Below the pieces are notes generated by a model, which worked only from the letters and a program-made list of their open reading frames with translations, was not told the origin of the DNA and did no database searches. 64,000 nt of DNA from NCBI GenBank assembly GCA_029216955.1, contig JANAVB010029819.1:31167586-31231585 (forward strand), read 5' to 3'. The DNA comes from Iris pallida. Taxonomy: Eukaryota > Streptophyta > Magnoliopsida > Asparagales > Iridaceae. The position numbers were made by a program, and so were the translations under genes. Positions 46,837 to 58,279 of the stretch are shown piece after piece. The first letter of the stretch is position 1. The number at the start of each line of letters is the position of its first letter.

Positions 46837-48126
46837 ATGGCTCCAAGACTCTTTGGAAGAGACAAGAGAATGAGTGAAGGTGCATCATCTTCCAATCCTC
46901 CTTCTCCTCTTGCTCCTCCAATCTATCCATTTTTTAACCTACCACCACCTCATGACCCTAACACACTCAATAAACAAATTTTTGTATCATTGGAGGCACC
47001 CAATGAATGGTTTGCCGATTTTCTTTCACGGAGAGTGTATGCGGGTCATCCGATCAATTTTACTATATTTTTGGCTTATGATTTATTGTTCCATGATCTT
47101 TGTTTAGATGAGTTAGTTTCTACATCATCTATCATCTATTTGAATGCTATCCAAATGTTTTATTATAATCTAACCTTTGACGACACACGAATCTATTCTC
47201 GTGTCGCCGGTATCGATATTAATTTTCATGATTTTTGGCTTGCAGAATATCTCGAGATCCCGGAACCCAATTTATGGGAGAAACTTGTCGATGCACGCAA
47301 GTTTTAATTTTCCGATGGATCGTCCCTTGAAAGTTTCAAGGATGATTTGTGTACTCCCAACACTCGTCCACGCTAGCTACGGGCTAAATATCTTAACCCG
47401 TATTTCTATGAACTTCATCGTATCATTTTCTCTACTATCTTGCCCAATGCAGGATCGACCGATGAAGTATCTTATATTAAGATCTCTGCACTTTATCATC
47501 TTCACTTCCATGTCCCTTTTAACTTTTCGCGCACTATGATGGACTGGATGATTAGTGCACGGAAGAGACCTCGATCATTGGTCTACGCCCTATATTTATC
47601 GATGATTTTTTTTGCGTTTCATATTCCCCTTGATGAGTGCCAGTTCCTTCTTGCCCCTGCCTATCTGTCTAAGACACGACGACTTCTAGCAGCTGTTGAG
47701 TCTCCTGCTGAGTCAGAGCATTCCGAGTCTGATGCTCAGGCTGATCCTCCTGCTCTTGGCCAACCTGCGCCCGAGCTACCTGCTACTCTTGGGTCTATTC
47801 AGACTATGATGCGTGATCATTTCCGCTTGGAGGACGATCGCTGGACCCAGATGGACTATCGCACCACCTTACAGATATCGGCCATCAGCAATACTCTGCA
47901 TGACATCCAATACTCCTTGGCTTCTCATCCTACGGTATCTTACCCTATGGTACGGGACCCTTCTCGCGAAGGTTATCGTATCGACGACACCTAGGTCAGG
48001 AGGTATTTGGATCCAGATGTCGCGTTTGTTGATCCTTATCACTCTGCCAGCGACCCATCTGACTCTGCTGGACCTTCCTGTGCTCCATGACGGCCGTGGT
48101 CCATTTTATGATGCTGCTGATGCTTA
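46837..48126 (+). pseudogene. S1 third ORF (Sirevirus post-pol, env-like position)
   Basis: One plus frame from ATG 46837 to about 48090, interrupted by stops at 47305, about 47373, 47992 and 48088. Residues 1-155 (46837-47304) contain NEWFADFLSRRVYAGHPINF and mostly hydrophobic/aromatic segments. The part after 47440 has a basic-hydrophobic stretch, then an acidic Ala/Pro/Glu-rich linker and a helical tail (RDHFRLEDDRWTQMD). Sireviruses often carry an extra ORF here, called env-like in some members; its role is unproven. I see no clear signal peptide or C-terminal membrane anchor, so an envelope function is not supported by this copy. Confidence 0.7.
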
Positions 48127-48302
48127 GGATTTCTTTTGTTTATGCACTTTGTCATTTTCATTCAGTGATTATGTAGTTGAACTCTTTGCTTAGTACTACT
48201 ATGCTTATATGGCTTCTATTTAGATTATTTGCTAGTTGTCTCTTACGTTGGACTTGAGCTTGGTTGTATGATTGCATATTTTTTCCATGGTTATGTTGTT
48301 AT

Positions 48303-48542
48303 GGGGGAGCTTCTATTTTTATTTTGCTAAATGTCAAAGGGGTAGAATATGTGATATTTGCTTAACCATTTTGGATAAATACTTGTGTGCTATGTATTAT
48401 TTGGACTAGTACATGTATCAGGACATCTCTATTTACGGGGGAGCCACAATGTCCATCTATGGGGGAGCTATATATGTGTCCAGGTATAAAAGTTGCAACA
48501 CGCAAATATCACAATTTTGACAATTATCAAAATGGCGGAGAT
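48303..48542 (+). promoter_or_regulatory. S1 polypurine tracts, repeated
   Basis: GGGGGAGC occurs at about 48303, 48437 and 48461, then AATGGCGGAGAT (48531-48542) abuts the 3' LTR and is the likely plus-strand primer. Multiple polypurine tracts before the 3' LTR are a reported Sirevirus trait. Confidence 0.75.
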
Positions 48543-49549
48543 TGTTGGCCCAAACTAGATCACAGTCAACCTAATCTTGATAATTAACAAAATAATATTT
48601 GACATGATCCAACTCGACACATAAATTGTCATCAAAGCTAAAAACAGACGAGTAACACATATCAAGTTAGACAATCATCATCGACGACTGCTCGACGAAT
48701 ACTGCTGGAACTTGTCATCGGAAGTCCGTAATTTTTATACTTTTATTGAGTCTAGACTATTGTACGTTAAGTCGCACTGAGTACCTCAACCATAGACTAG
48801 ATAACCAAAAAGCCCCACAAACTAAAAGCTAAATTGCCAAATCCAAATAGCCCAATGAGCATTCTGTCTCCATGGAGGCAGAGTTCGGGCCGAACTCTGC
48901 CCCATACAGAGTTCGGGCTGAACTCTGTCTTCAAATTTCCAGAAGCTAATTTTTAGGGATTGCTCATTCTAAGTTGTCCAACGGCCATAATTTTTGAATT
49001 TTGGACAGAGTTCTGGCCGAAATCTGCCTCCCAGAACTAGTATATATAGACAACCTTTTTTCCCATTTCGAATCATCCAATCTTCTCATCTCTTCTCTCA
49101 TATAGCCTATATATCCTAAAGAGCCATACTCTTCACATCTACTAGCCATAAAACTTTCCAAGCCTACAAGGTGATCGATGCGAGTCAATTAGAAGTTCTG
49201 TGCAAGTGTCTTGAAGAAGTCACTTGGAAAATTCAAAGTTTTGCCTCAGCGATCCTTTAAAAAAGTTGGCGTGCTCTTCTGTGTAAAGGCAAGTGGTTGT
49301 AAAGCTATTTCATAAATAGTGGATTTCAATCCTGAGCTAGGGTTCTCATGCCTGGACTATTCTTCCACGAGGGAAACCAGGTTAAAAATTACTGTGGCTG
49401 CGTATGCTTTCTGAACTTCATTTAATTTCCGTAATTATACTCTGATTATTTATTTACTAGTTGGGATTGAATAGAGTTGAATTTTTATTGTTCATTATTG
49501 TCATAAGTACTCTATTCACCCCTCTCTAGAGTTGCCTACACGTACTTCA
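48543..49549 (+). mobile_element. S1 3' LTR
   Basis: 1,007 bp, TGTTGGCCC...CGTACTTCA, paired with 40120-41128; TATA box 49041-49050; three near-palindromes. Visible substitutions between the LTRs, largely transitions, show the insertion is not very recent. Confidence 0.93.
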
Positions 49550-50660
49550 ATCTTATGCGCTGGAACTGTATCAGGGGTACAGCATTCACATGACCACCTC
49601 GGTACTTGGCCTCGCCAAGCGCCTGAAGGGGGTGTGAAAGTAAAACTCTCCCCTCATGATTTGCGTAATTTGATCACTCACAAACGCAGATCAGGAGAGC
49701 TTACCATTAAGCATGATGCACCCCTCGCGGGGCACACTTGTGCTATAGTCACCATCAAATGCTACTGTTACAAAACAATGGCTCTATCATCCAGGCAGTC
49801 TATGTTCCAGCAATTGCAATTTCGACGTCGTCTCATAAAGGAGGTGCAAATTGAAAATGAGTCAGAGCCTAAGAACGCTTCTTGCCATGTTGTCTCCAAC
49901 TTCCATTCATCGGGGAGAAAGGCAACCACCAATCCTTCGACCTCAGCAGTATCGTCCAAGAGTCAACCGAGGAAAAACAAAATGATAGTTCCATCCTCAG
50001 AGGTGTTTGAGAGCACCCGATCAAGGAAGAAGGTTCTAGCTGAAGCATCAGCTGGGAGTGATCAAACAAATGCTATCCATGATAACCCTCCGCTTGAAAA
50101 TGAGGATGTTCTCTAAAGAACCGACCCCGAGGTAGCTGGGGGTAGCCAATACGAGGTCTCAGAAGGGGAAGCTCTTTCGCTGAAAAGTGAAGTCGAAAGC
50201 GAGGCCTCAATCGATCCATCCACATCCACCCATGTTATGACAGTCTATATGACTGGAGGTGGTGTTAAAGAGAGTCAGACGCTCTAGCTCCGGACATCGT
50301 ACATAGCATGGCCACCTTGGAAGGGAGCCTCAAAACTATCTCTACCACCATACAATCCTTGACTCAAATGGTATTTGAGATTCAGACCACTCTGGCATCT
50401 CAACCATTAGCAAGGGCACCTGTCTTCACCAGTCCCGATCCAGGGGCCAATAGAGAATCAAGTACCCCCTCAACGGGTATCTTCGGGTGCCGATCATCAC
50501 ACTACACCTTAGGCTTCGGCTCCTTCAAATGTCGAGCTTCACACTTTACCGCCCTCACTGGCTCACAGTTCTATAGAAGTGCTGGTTGACATGATCCGAG
50601 ATCTGCGTGAGTGCTTTGAAGCATGAAATAATCAGGAAGAACGTCAGAAGATAGGAATCC
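49550..50660 (+). pseudogene. T2 gag, N-terminal half
   Basis: Continues T2 after S1. A plus frame (49532-50116) is rich in Ser/Lys and ends in an acidic stretch. A second frame (ATG 50308 to 50589) has a short helical start, MATLEGSLKTISTTIQSL, then Pro/Ser-rich sequence. No catalytic motif. The region leads into the capsid domain that begins about 50664. Stops and frameshifts break it. Confidence 0.55.
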
Positions 50661-50663
50661 TGT

Positions 50664-52455
50664 AACATTACCCTCTCGAATGGAACAAATTATTTTACCC
50701 TCCCAAGTATAAACCACAAACATTGACGCCATATGATGGAAAAGATTCTCCTCGCCGTTATCTGACCTACTTCCAATGTCAAACGAGACATCTCCCAAAG
50801 GAAGATGCCCTACTCACCAGCCTATTTGTCGGGGCATTGAAGGGAGTCGCTTACGACTGGTACTGCAGTCTCCCTTACCACTCTATATCATCCTTCGATG
50901 ACTTGATACGCCTCTTCCTTAATAGATTCTACGATGGTGGGAAGGACATGACCATGTCATCTCTTATAGGAGTGCGCCAGATAGAGAAGGAGACTGTTCG
51001 AGCCTTCATCGAAAGTTTCTGACAAGCATGCATAAGGTTGCCTCCGGGAATGCCAGAACATGCACTAATCGATGCTTGCAGCATGAACATGACTCCTGCA
51101 ATCAAGCTCTGGCTCGACTCCACCCAGCCTACTGATTAGAGTTTATTGATCATCGGGCCCGAAGCTGCTGAGAAGAAGGCACGTAATGCTAACCTTCTAG
51201 GGTTTAAATTCTCCACCTTTGATGACAAAGGAAAACATGCTGCTACCAATAATAGTGGGTACAAGGCGAAAGGAAAACAAGCATTGACTGTCAAAGCTTC
51301 AAAAAGTATGTAGGGGCCCGCTCAGAAGCCTCCACCAGCACCGAGGCCGAAGGAGGTCGACTCCTTCAATGACGAGGACACCTTACAACTCCTCGAGATG
51401 CTGAAACAGAGCGACATGATCAAGTTGCCTGATCCTAAGCGTCCTGACGAGGTGGACAGAGTGGACGACCCATGGTACTGTTACTACCATCGGTTCGTTG
51501 GACATCCAACTCAAGACTTCTATATACTCAATAACTACATACAATGCATGATTAATACGAATGTCATCTCAGTCAATTACGTAGAGAAGACAATCTCGGC
51601 CAACATGGTGTCGCTCTAGTTCGGCACCTTACCGTCTACTACAACTCAAGATGGTGTTGTCCCCATCCCGGAGGTGATATTGGAGGTAGTCAACCTTCCA
51701 TTGACTCATGACAACATGAGTGGATTGATTCCACTCACCACATCTCGGGGAAAGATCATGTGGGTTCACCCAGATCTTGCTCCGGAACTGACTCAACCGA
51801 GGGTACATTCTACCTCCAAATCTAAAGGCAAGAAGACCAAGCCTTGCCGAATGATGACCTCCTCTCCCAAAGAGGCACTTTCTGTACAAATACGTTCATA
51901 GCAGAACGCTCAACCTGAGGAAGCCCTTGTCGAAGTGGCACCTTCCGTCACCACCTAGGCTGCTCAATGTGAAGTTCCTTCCCAAATTCTAGCAGCTGAC
52001 AAACAGAAGCATAAGGAGGCCCGCTTCGATAGGCCTTTAGGAAGAGACAACGCTTTGGGGTTAACCAAACCCTACAACTTTGACATACTATCACAACTTG
52101 TCAGTACTCCAGCTTGGCTGTCCTTGTTCGAGCTCCTCCGTCTGTCTAAAGATACTCGGGAAGCTCTCTGTGAATCGCTGAAGGATGCTGAGTCTTTTAT
52201 CAGTCAGGTCAAGCAGCATGAGGACGATCCAGCATCATGTCCATACTGCCATAGTGCAGAGGAAATCATCACCAACATCACATTCACTTAATAAGACATG
52301 CTGTTCAAGAACAACAGGCACAACAGACCATTGTATTATACAGGGTACGTTGGTGCCATCCAGGTGGATCGAATGCAGATCGACCAGGGGTCTTCTCCCA
52401 GCATTATCCCTCGAACTCTACTCCAGACGTTGAGGATCAAGTTCAAAAAGCTTCC
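50664..52455 (+). pseudogene. T2 gag capsid and protease, one frame with eight stops
   Basis: One continuous plus frame shows the Retrotrans_gag capsid domain (50664-51130: TPYDGKDSPRRYLTYFQ, then GALKGVAYDWYCSLP and RLFLNRFYDG), a polar linker, a knuckle-like CYYHRFVGHPTQDF (Cys/His pattern incomplete), and near the end an aspartic-protease motif VDRMQIDQGSSPSIIP (about 52355-52405). The active-site triplet reads DQG. Stops are at 51020, 51137, 51311, 51617, 51899, 51956, 52289 and 52292, with no frameshift that I can see. The capsid and VDR..D.GS style fit Tat-lineage Ty3/gypsy. Pol beyond protease is missing; S2 follows. Confidence 0.82.
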
Positions 52456-53084
52456 GAGATTAAAATTGAATTGAAACTAATGAATTGAAAGAGATTGAAG
52501 GAGAATGTTATACCTTCCGAGAATTGAGTATGTAGTAGAGAACGAGATTCTCCGCACGAATCCAAATTTTGGATTGAAATCTCCAAGTTGAATAGAAGCA
52601 ATGGGTTGGAGAGTTTCTAGGATTTGGAGAGGGCTCGGGCGGCAGCTGTTGTTTGAAAGAGGAGTTTGGAAGAGATGAAGAGAAGGGGGCCTTGGGTTCT
52701 AACTTAAAAGAATATACCACCAGCAGAACTCTGGCCGAACTCGGGCCGAGTTCGCCTAGGGTTCTTTTGATGAATTTTGAAAAATAAAATTTGTAGGCCA
52801 TATTCCTTTCATCATCCCCTTTCAATTACCAAGTTCAGTAATTTTAAATTTCAATCAAGATAATTAATATTATTTTAAAAATTAAATTTTGTTACACAGC
52901 GACTATTTCAGATTAGCTACAGGGGTACTATTCCAGCTAACAGGAGTTCACCGGGGATCAATTAAACACTGCTTCGCTTCGTCCGTAGTCGTAGTGACAG
53001 ACAGACCCTTTGTAGGCTTATCTCAAAAACATATTTCAGTATTAAAAAATAATTGATAAAACTAAATTAATTAATATTATTTAT
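52456..53084 (-). mobile_element. S2 post-pol region, truncated
   Basis: In minus-strand sense this follows S2 pol. It keeps the TTAGCT...AGCTAA inverted repeat (52913-52940) and the GTTCGGCC-type near-palindrome (about 52730-52755) that S1 has between pol and its third ORF. The third ORF and the 3' LTR are absent: the sequence breaks off at the T2 boundary (about 52456-52515). The minus frame 52825-52508 is not a recognised protein. Confidence 0.6.
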
Positions 53085-54648
53085 ATCTAAAATTCCTAAT
53101 TCTCGACGTAAATAATTGAAGCGAACTCCCGCTAAAGGTTTTGTAAAGATATCAGCTAATTAATTCTCTGTGTCTATGTATACAAGGTTTATATCTCCAT
53201 TTTGTTGATGATCTCTAAGAAAATGATATCGAATCTCAATATGCTTAGTACGAGAGTGACATACAGGATTCTTAGTTAAATTGATTGTCTAGTATTGTCA
53301 CAGAAAATCGGTATGTGTGTGTATATTAAGCCAAAGTCTTTTAACGTTTGCTTCATCCACAAAATTTGGGCACAATAACGTCTTTTGGCAATATACTCAG
53401 CCTCAGTCGTCGATAATGCGACAGAATTTTATTTCTTGTTAAACCAAGAGACTAGACCTTTGTCTAGGAAATGACATGTACCGCTGGTACTTTTTCTATC
53501 TCCTTTGCATTCAACAAAATCAGCATCCGAATAACCGGTTAGGTCAAAGGACGTAGTTTTGGGATACCATAAGCCGACAGAAGAAGTGCCTTTAAGGTAT
53601 CGGAAGATACGCATAACCGCGCACATATGTGATTCCTTAGGGTTAGCCTGAAAATATGCACACAAGCAAACACTAAACATTATATCAGGATAACTAGCAG
53701 TTAAATAAAGTGGACTACCAATCATACCTCGATACTTACGTATGTCGACCGGTTTGCCTTGTTCATCAATATCAAGCTTAGTCGAAGTTACCATCGGAGT
53801 GCCAAGTGCTTTGACTGCTTCCAGATCGAACTTCTTTAATAAGTCTTTTGTGTACTTGGCTTGACTAATGAACGTCCCATTATTGGTTTGTTTGATTTGC
53901 AGTCCGAGGAAAAATTTTAGTTCTTCATCATGCTCTTCTCAAACTCATTTTGCATACACTTTGAAATTTTTTGACAGAGAGATTATCACTAGATCCAAAA
54001 ATGATATTATCTACATAAATTTGAATTAAAAGAAGATTGTCATTAAAAGTTTTTATAAACAGTGTAGTATCAACCGTTGTCAAGTAGAAAAGGGCTTAGA
54101 CGATCGTACCAAGCACGAGGGGCTTGTTTCAAACTGGCTTTCTTCAACTTGAAAACATAATCAGGATTTTTGAAATCATTAAAACCTGGAGATTAAGCTA
54201 CATAAACTTTTTCTTTTATAAAACTGTTCAAAATGCACTTTTGACATCCATTTGAAATAATTTAAAGTTATAAAAACATGCAAATGCACATAACATGCGA
54301 ATGGATTCTAATCTCGCAACTGGGGCATAAGTCTTATCGTAGTCGATTCCTTCTTCTTGATTGTATCCTTCAGCTACGAGGCGAGCCTTGTTACGAGTCA
54401 CTAAACCATTATTATTTAGTTTATTTCAGAATACCTAGAGGGTGCCAATGATCGGATGATCAATGGGCTTGGGAACAAGTTCCCAAACTTGATTCCGTTC
54501 AAATTGGTTAAATTCCTCTTGCATAGCATCTAACAAGAAATTATTACTACATGCTTCTTTAATATTGTTGGGTTGAAGCTGTGAAATAAAAGCTAATCAG
54601 GAAGCTATATCTTTACTAGAGGAACGAGTACATACACCCCTGTTAATC
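53085..54648 (-). pseudogene. S2 reverse transcriptase and RNase H
   Basis: Minus strand. The RT lies at about 54540-53940 with several frameshifts. Its catalytic box reads YVDN at 54006-54017 instead of YVDD, a loss of a metal-binding Asp. RNase H is open from 53794 to 53429 (GYSDADFVECKGDRKSTSG) and continues with ALST.EAEYIA after a stop. Pol ends near 53085. Same layout as S1, so clearly a Sirevirus copia, but unable to reverse-transcribe. Confidence 0.88.
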
Positions 54649-55510
54649 TCACCAATTACCATCTGCCAAAAATCTTATTTCTTTTGGCGTATCCTCTGGA
54701 TTGCTAGTTCTGACTTCTGGTTCTGTACGTGATTTGCTTGGTGAATCAGCTGGTGCTTTGTGTGAAGGTTCTGCAGGAGCTGTACTTGGTGTACGTATGT
54801 CTTCATCCTTATCATCAACATTGATTGAGTGTTGATTTAGTTCATCAAATATAACATTTATCGATTCTTCGATGATCATGGTTCTCTTATTGAAGACTCT
54901 GTACCCTTTGCTCTTTATCGCATAGCCTAAAAAGATACCTTCATCGACCTTTTCATCAAAATTTTGAAGATTGTCTTTAGTATTAAATAAAGCATTTACA
55001 ACCAAATATTTTGAAATAAGAAATAGAGGGAGTTCTATCAAACCAAAGCTCATAGGGAGTCTTCTTCGATATAGGTCGAATTAGAACGCTATTGAGAACA
55101 TAGAACGCTGTATTGGCAGTTTCAGCCCATAGGTATTTAGGTAAACTAAAGTAGTTTAACATAACTCTAGCCATTTCGGATAGAGTCCTGTTCTTACGTT
55201 CCACAAACCTATTTTATTGTGGAGTCCTAGGGCAAGAGAACTCATGCAAATAACCGTGTGTGTCACAAAATTGCTTGAACTCTGTATTTTCAAATTCACA
55301 GCCATGATCACTTCGAATACGAGTAATCATGATACCTTTTTTATTTTGAACCTTCTTGCAAAAGGTGACGATTTCTGATAATGCATCGTTCTTGCGTGCA
55401 AGAAAATATACCCACGTGTATCTAGAGAAATCATCTACTATTACAAAAGCATATAACTTACCACCTAGGCTAGCAATTCTACTAGGTCCAAATAAATTCA
55501 TATGTAGTAA
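54649..55510 (-). pseudogene. S2 integrase core and C-terminal part
   Basis: Minus strand, in two frames split at an in-frame stop (55214-55204): IVDDFSRYTWVYFL, RSDHGCEFENTEF (second Asp) and VERKNRTLSEMARVML (Glu), then RPISKKTPYELWFDRTP and FGCKCFI. A frameshift near 55000 joins a further frame (55053-54649) with an acidic Ser/Pro-rich tail. At the first catalytic position the sequence reads HMNLF (Asn codon at 55496-55498) where S1 has Asp. Inactive. Confidence 0.88.
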
Positions 55511-56095
55511 TTATAGAGGTCTAGTGGTACTTACAGCGTTCTTGGACTTAAAAGCGGATCGGATAGCTTTGTTCTTTTCACATTCACTACATACCGTATC
55601 CTTCTTGAAAGAAATATCCGACAAGCCTCGTACCAGCTTCTTCGTGGATAATCTTGAAATTGTGTCCATGTTTGCATGACCGAGTCTCATGTGCCATAGT
55701 TGACTCTCATCACTTTTGGCCATCAAGCATCTTCCTGCTTTGTTAGAATCTTCTAACAAATAGAAAGCATATATATTGTCTTTCCTGATACCTTCAAATA
55801 TAGTACAACCAGTTGAGCTATCAACTATAGTACATTTGTCTTTGAAGAAGTTAATACCATAACCATGGTCAGCTAAATGGCTTATGCTTAGAAGATTATG
55901 TTTTAACTCGATAACTAGACAGACATCTTTAATCACAATATATGGGGCCTTACCAATATTTTTGATACCAGTTATGTATCCTTTCAAATTATTACCGAAG
56001 GAAATGTATCCTTCTTTCTTTTCGACAATGTTGCGAATAATGAAGCGTCACCGGTCATATGCCATGAGCAACCGCTGCCGTGGATCCATTTGCTT
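55511..56095 (-). pseudogene. S2 protease and integrase zinc-binding domain
   Basis: Minus strand. The protease active site reads WIHGSGCSWHMTG (around 56077), with Gly in place of the catalytic Asp of the S1 copy. The following frame (55987-55511) has the GAG-pre-integrase segment and the HHCC finger WHMRLGHANMDTI...CSECEKNKA, intact. It ends at a stop just before the integrase core. Confidence 0.85.
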
Positions 56096-57346
56096 CTAAA
56101 ATGTGAAGGGTGTTTCACCTACAAAAGAATTTGCAGATAATAACTTTTGTACCCATTTCTTGTAGGGTCTTGGAATATTAGTTTTTGGTATCCGTGCACA
56201 AATCTCTAAATAAACAAGCTTTCTAACTCTACATGTAGAAGAAATATGACCAATCGTGCCACAATAGTGACATCTAGTATGTGGAGTATTGAATGAAGTG
56301 TGTTGTGCATTGTTGGTAGGTCTAGAATTTCTAGTGTAAAAGAATGCATGCCTATTTCTCTTTCTAAGCAAAGGTTTGGTTTGGTTAGGTCTGATAGAGT
56401 TGGGTTTGACTGTGTTCCAATGATTCGGTAAGTGACACGTGTTAGGGTAGGAAGCAGCAACTTCAGGCTGTTTTCCTAACCTAATTTTCAACTTTTTGGA
56501 GGTGTCATGTAACAAGCTATATTTAGCAATGAGTGCATCATTTCTAACAATAGCTTGTTGGAGACTTTCATTCTCTTTAAGTAAGTCTTCCTCTAATTGG
56601 GTAATGGCCTTGTCCTTCTCTTCGGATAGTCTTTAGGTCTCGTGCAATAACAGCTTAACAGAAGAAAGCTCACCTACCTCACTAGAACTATTACTACTTC
56701 TAACCTCATCTAGTAGGTCGTTAAGTCTTCATATTTCACCTTTGTACTTTTGAGTACCTTCTTAGAGGTATGGTATTTACTACGCAGTCTTCTGTAATCC
56801 CCTAAGAGGTCAGTAAAGGCTTCTCCTAGTTGCTCAAAGGTAAAATCATCATAAGTATCAAACAGGGGGCTAGTGGTTACCTGATCGTAAGCCAGCAAAC
56901 ATACATTTGTAGCATCATCTGATTGCTCATCTTCTGAGTCGCTGGCTTCACTTTCTTGCCATATGCTTGTATTGGCATATCTTCGGGAGGTAGTTTTCTT
57001 CAGGTAGCCTTTGTCATATTTGCTGCTCTTCCTGGTTAATGTTGATGTTGTTGGATAGTCCTTCATCATGTGTCCTTTCTTTTTACAACCATAGTAGATA
57101 GGATCTTCTTCGTTGTTATTGTTGTTGCTGTTGCTGTTGTAGTTCTTCGTTCTTCTGTTGAATCTCATGAACTTCTTAAATTTTCTTACCATAAGAGCTT
57201 GATCCTCAGTGTCAGAGTCACTGTCATCGGAATTATCTTCGACAGTTCTTCTATGTTGAGATTTGAAAGCGATCAACTTCTCTGACTTCTCATTTGGTGT
57301 AGAATCTTCAAAGTCTTGAAGTTCCAGCTCGTAAATGAGTAGCTTA
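56096..57346 (-). pseudogene. gag: S2 gag, C-terminal two thirds
   Basis: Minus strand. It begins abruptly at 57346, where the G5 LTR abuts, with KLLIYELELQDFEDS, which aligns inside the S1 gag (HELDLKDFEE), so the N-terminal capsid part is missing. Then come an acidic stretch, an Asn-rich run, a damaged first knuckle (YYGCKKKGHMMKDY, first and last Cys changed to Tyr), a coiled-coil region (about 56860-56500) with frame breaks, and an intact second knuckle (CHYCGTIGHISSTC). Same architecture as S1 gag. Confidence 0.86.
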
Positions 57347-57869
57347 TGTGAGCCCCTATTTTTCAAAAATTTATTTAATTAGTGTTAATTAGTTGTTAAT
57401 GTCATATTTAGCCTTAAAATATTTTATTATAATTTTAGGAATTTTTTTAGAATTTTTAAATGATTTTTAAATGAGTTTTAAATACTAAAATATTATTTTG
57501 TAATTAATTAAAAAGTTTTAATATTATTTTGTAATATTTAGAATTATTTTAATATAGTTATGTAATTTATTAAAATGTTTTAATAGTTGTTTGTAATATT
57601 TAGATTTGTTTAGAAGTCAGTTTATAATTAAATGAAATGTTTTAATTCGGGTTTGCAAATTTCTATTTACATTTAGTCTTAATAGGGACCTGTTTGTAAT
57701 ATCCTAAAGTCTAAGGACCTATGTGTAAAACCCTAACCTACCCACCCCCGACGACTCGACTGACCGACGACTGACCGCCGGGCTGCCCCCGCCATTTCCG
57801 GTCGACTCTGGCCAGCACGACGCTACCAACCGACTTCCCTTCCCTATAAAACGAACCCTAGACTAAACC
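57347..57869 (+). mobile_element. G5: start of a gypsy-type LTR, cut by G6
   Basis: Begins TGTGAGCCCC at 57347, AT-rich, then GC-rich (57740-57830) with a TATA box at 57844-57853. G6 inserts at 57870. The rest of the LTR would lie beyond the window on the far side of G6. It also marks the truncation point of S2. No gene. Confidence 0.55.
57844..57853 (+). promoter_or_regulatory. TATA box in G5 LTR
   Basis: CTATAAAACG, about 500 bp into the LTR at the U3/R position. Confidence 0.5.
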
Positions 57870-58269
57870 TGTGAGACTCGTCTCACAGTATCGGTATTTA
57901 TATACGGATACGTATTTTATAGTGTATTTCGTATTTTCTTGATTTTCGTAATGCTTTAAAATTTTCCTAACTTATAGATTTTTTCTTGGCCGGCATACCG
58001 CCAGTATACCGGAGTATACCGACGGCATACCGTCTAGACAGATTTTCCACATTTTAGATATTTTTGATTTCAGATATTTTTATGAATAGTGTTTCCGATA
58101 TTTTTGTGAATAGTATTTTAGATATTTTGATAAATAGTGTTTAGATATTTTCGTGAATAGTGTAGATGCACCCTATTACCCATTGGATATTTGGTTTTAT
58201 TTCGATGGTTAGGATTGACTTAGATCTTCACATGGATCACCATCCGATGGCTAAGATTAATTCCCCCTT

Positions 58270-58279
58270 CTATATATAC
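58270..58279 (+). promoter_or_regulatory. TATA box in G6 5' LTR
   Basis: CTATATATAC followed by a CT-rich stretch; same sequence in the 3' LTR at 63563-63572. Confidence 0.65.
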
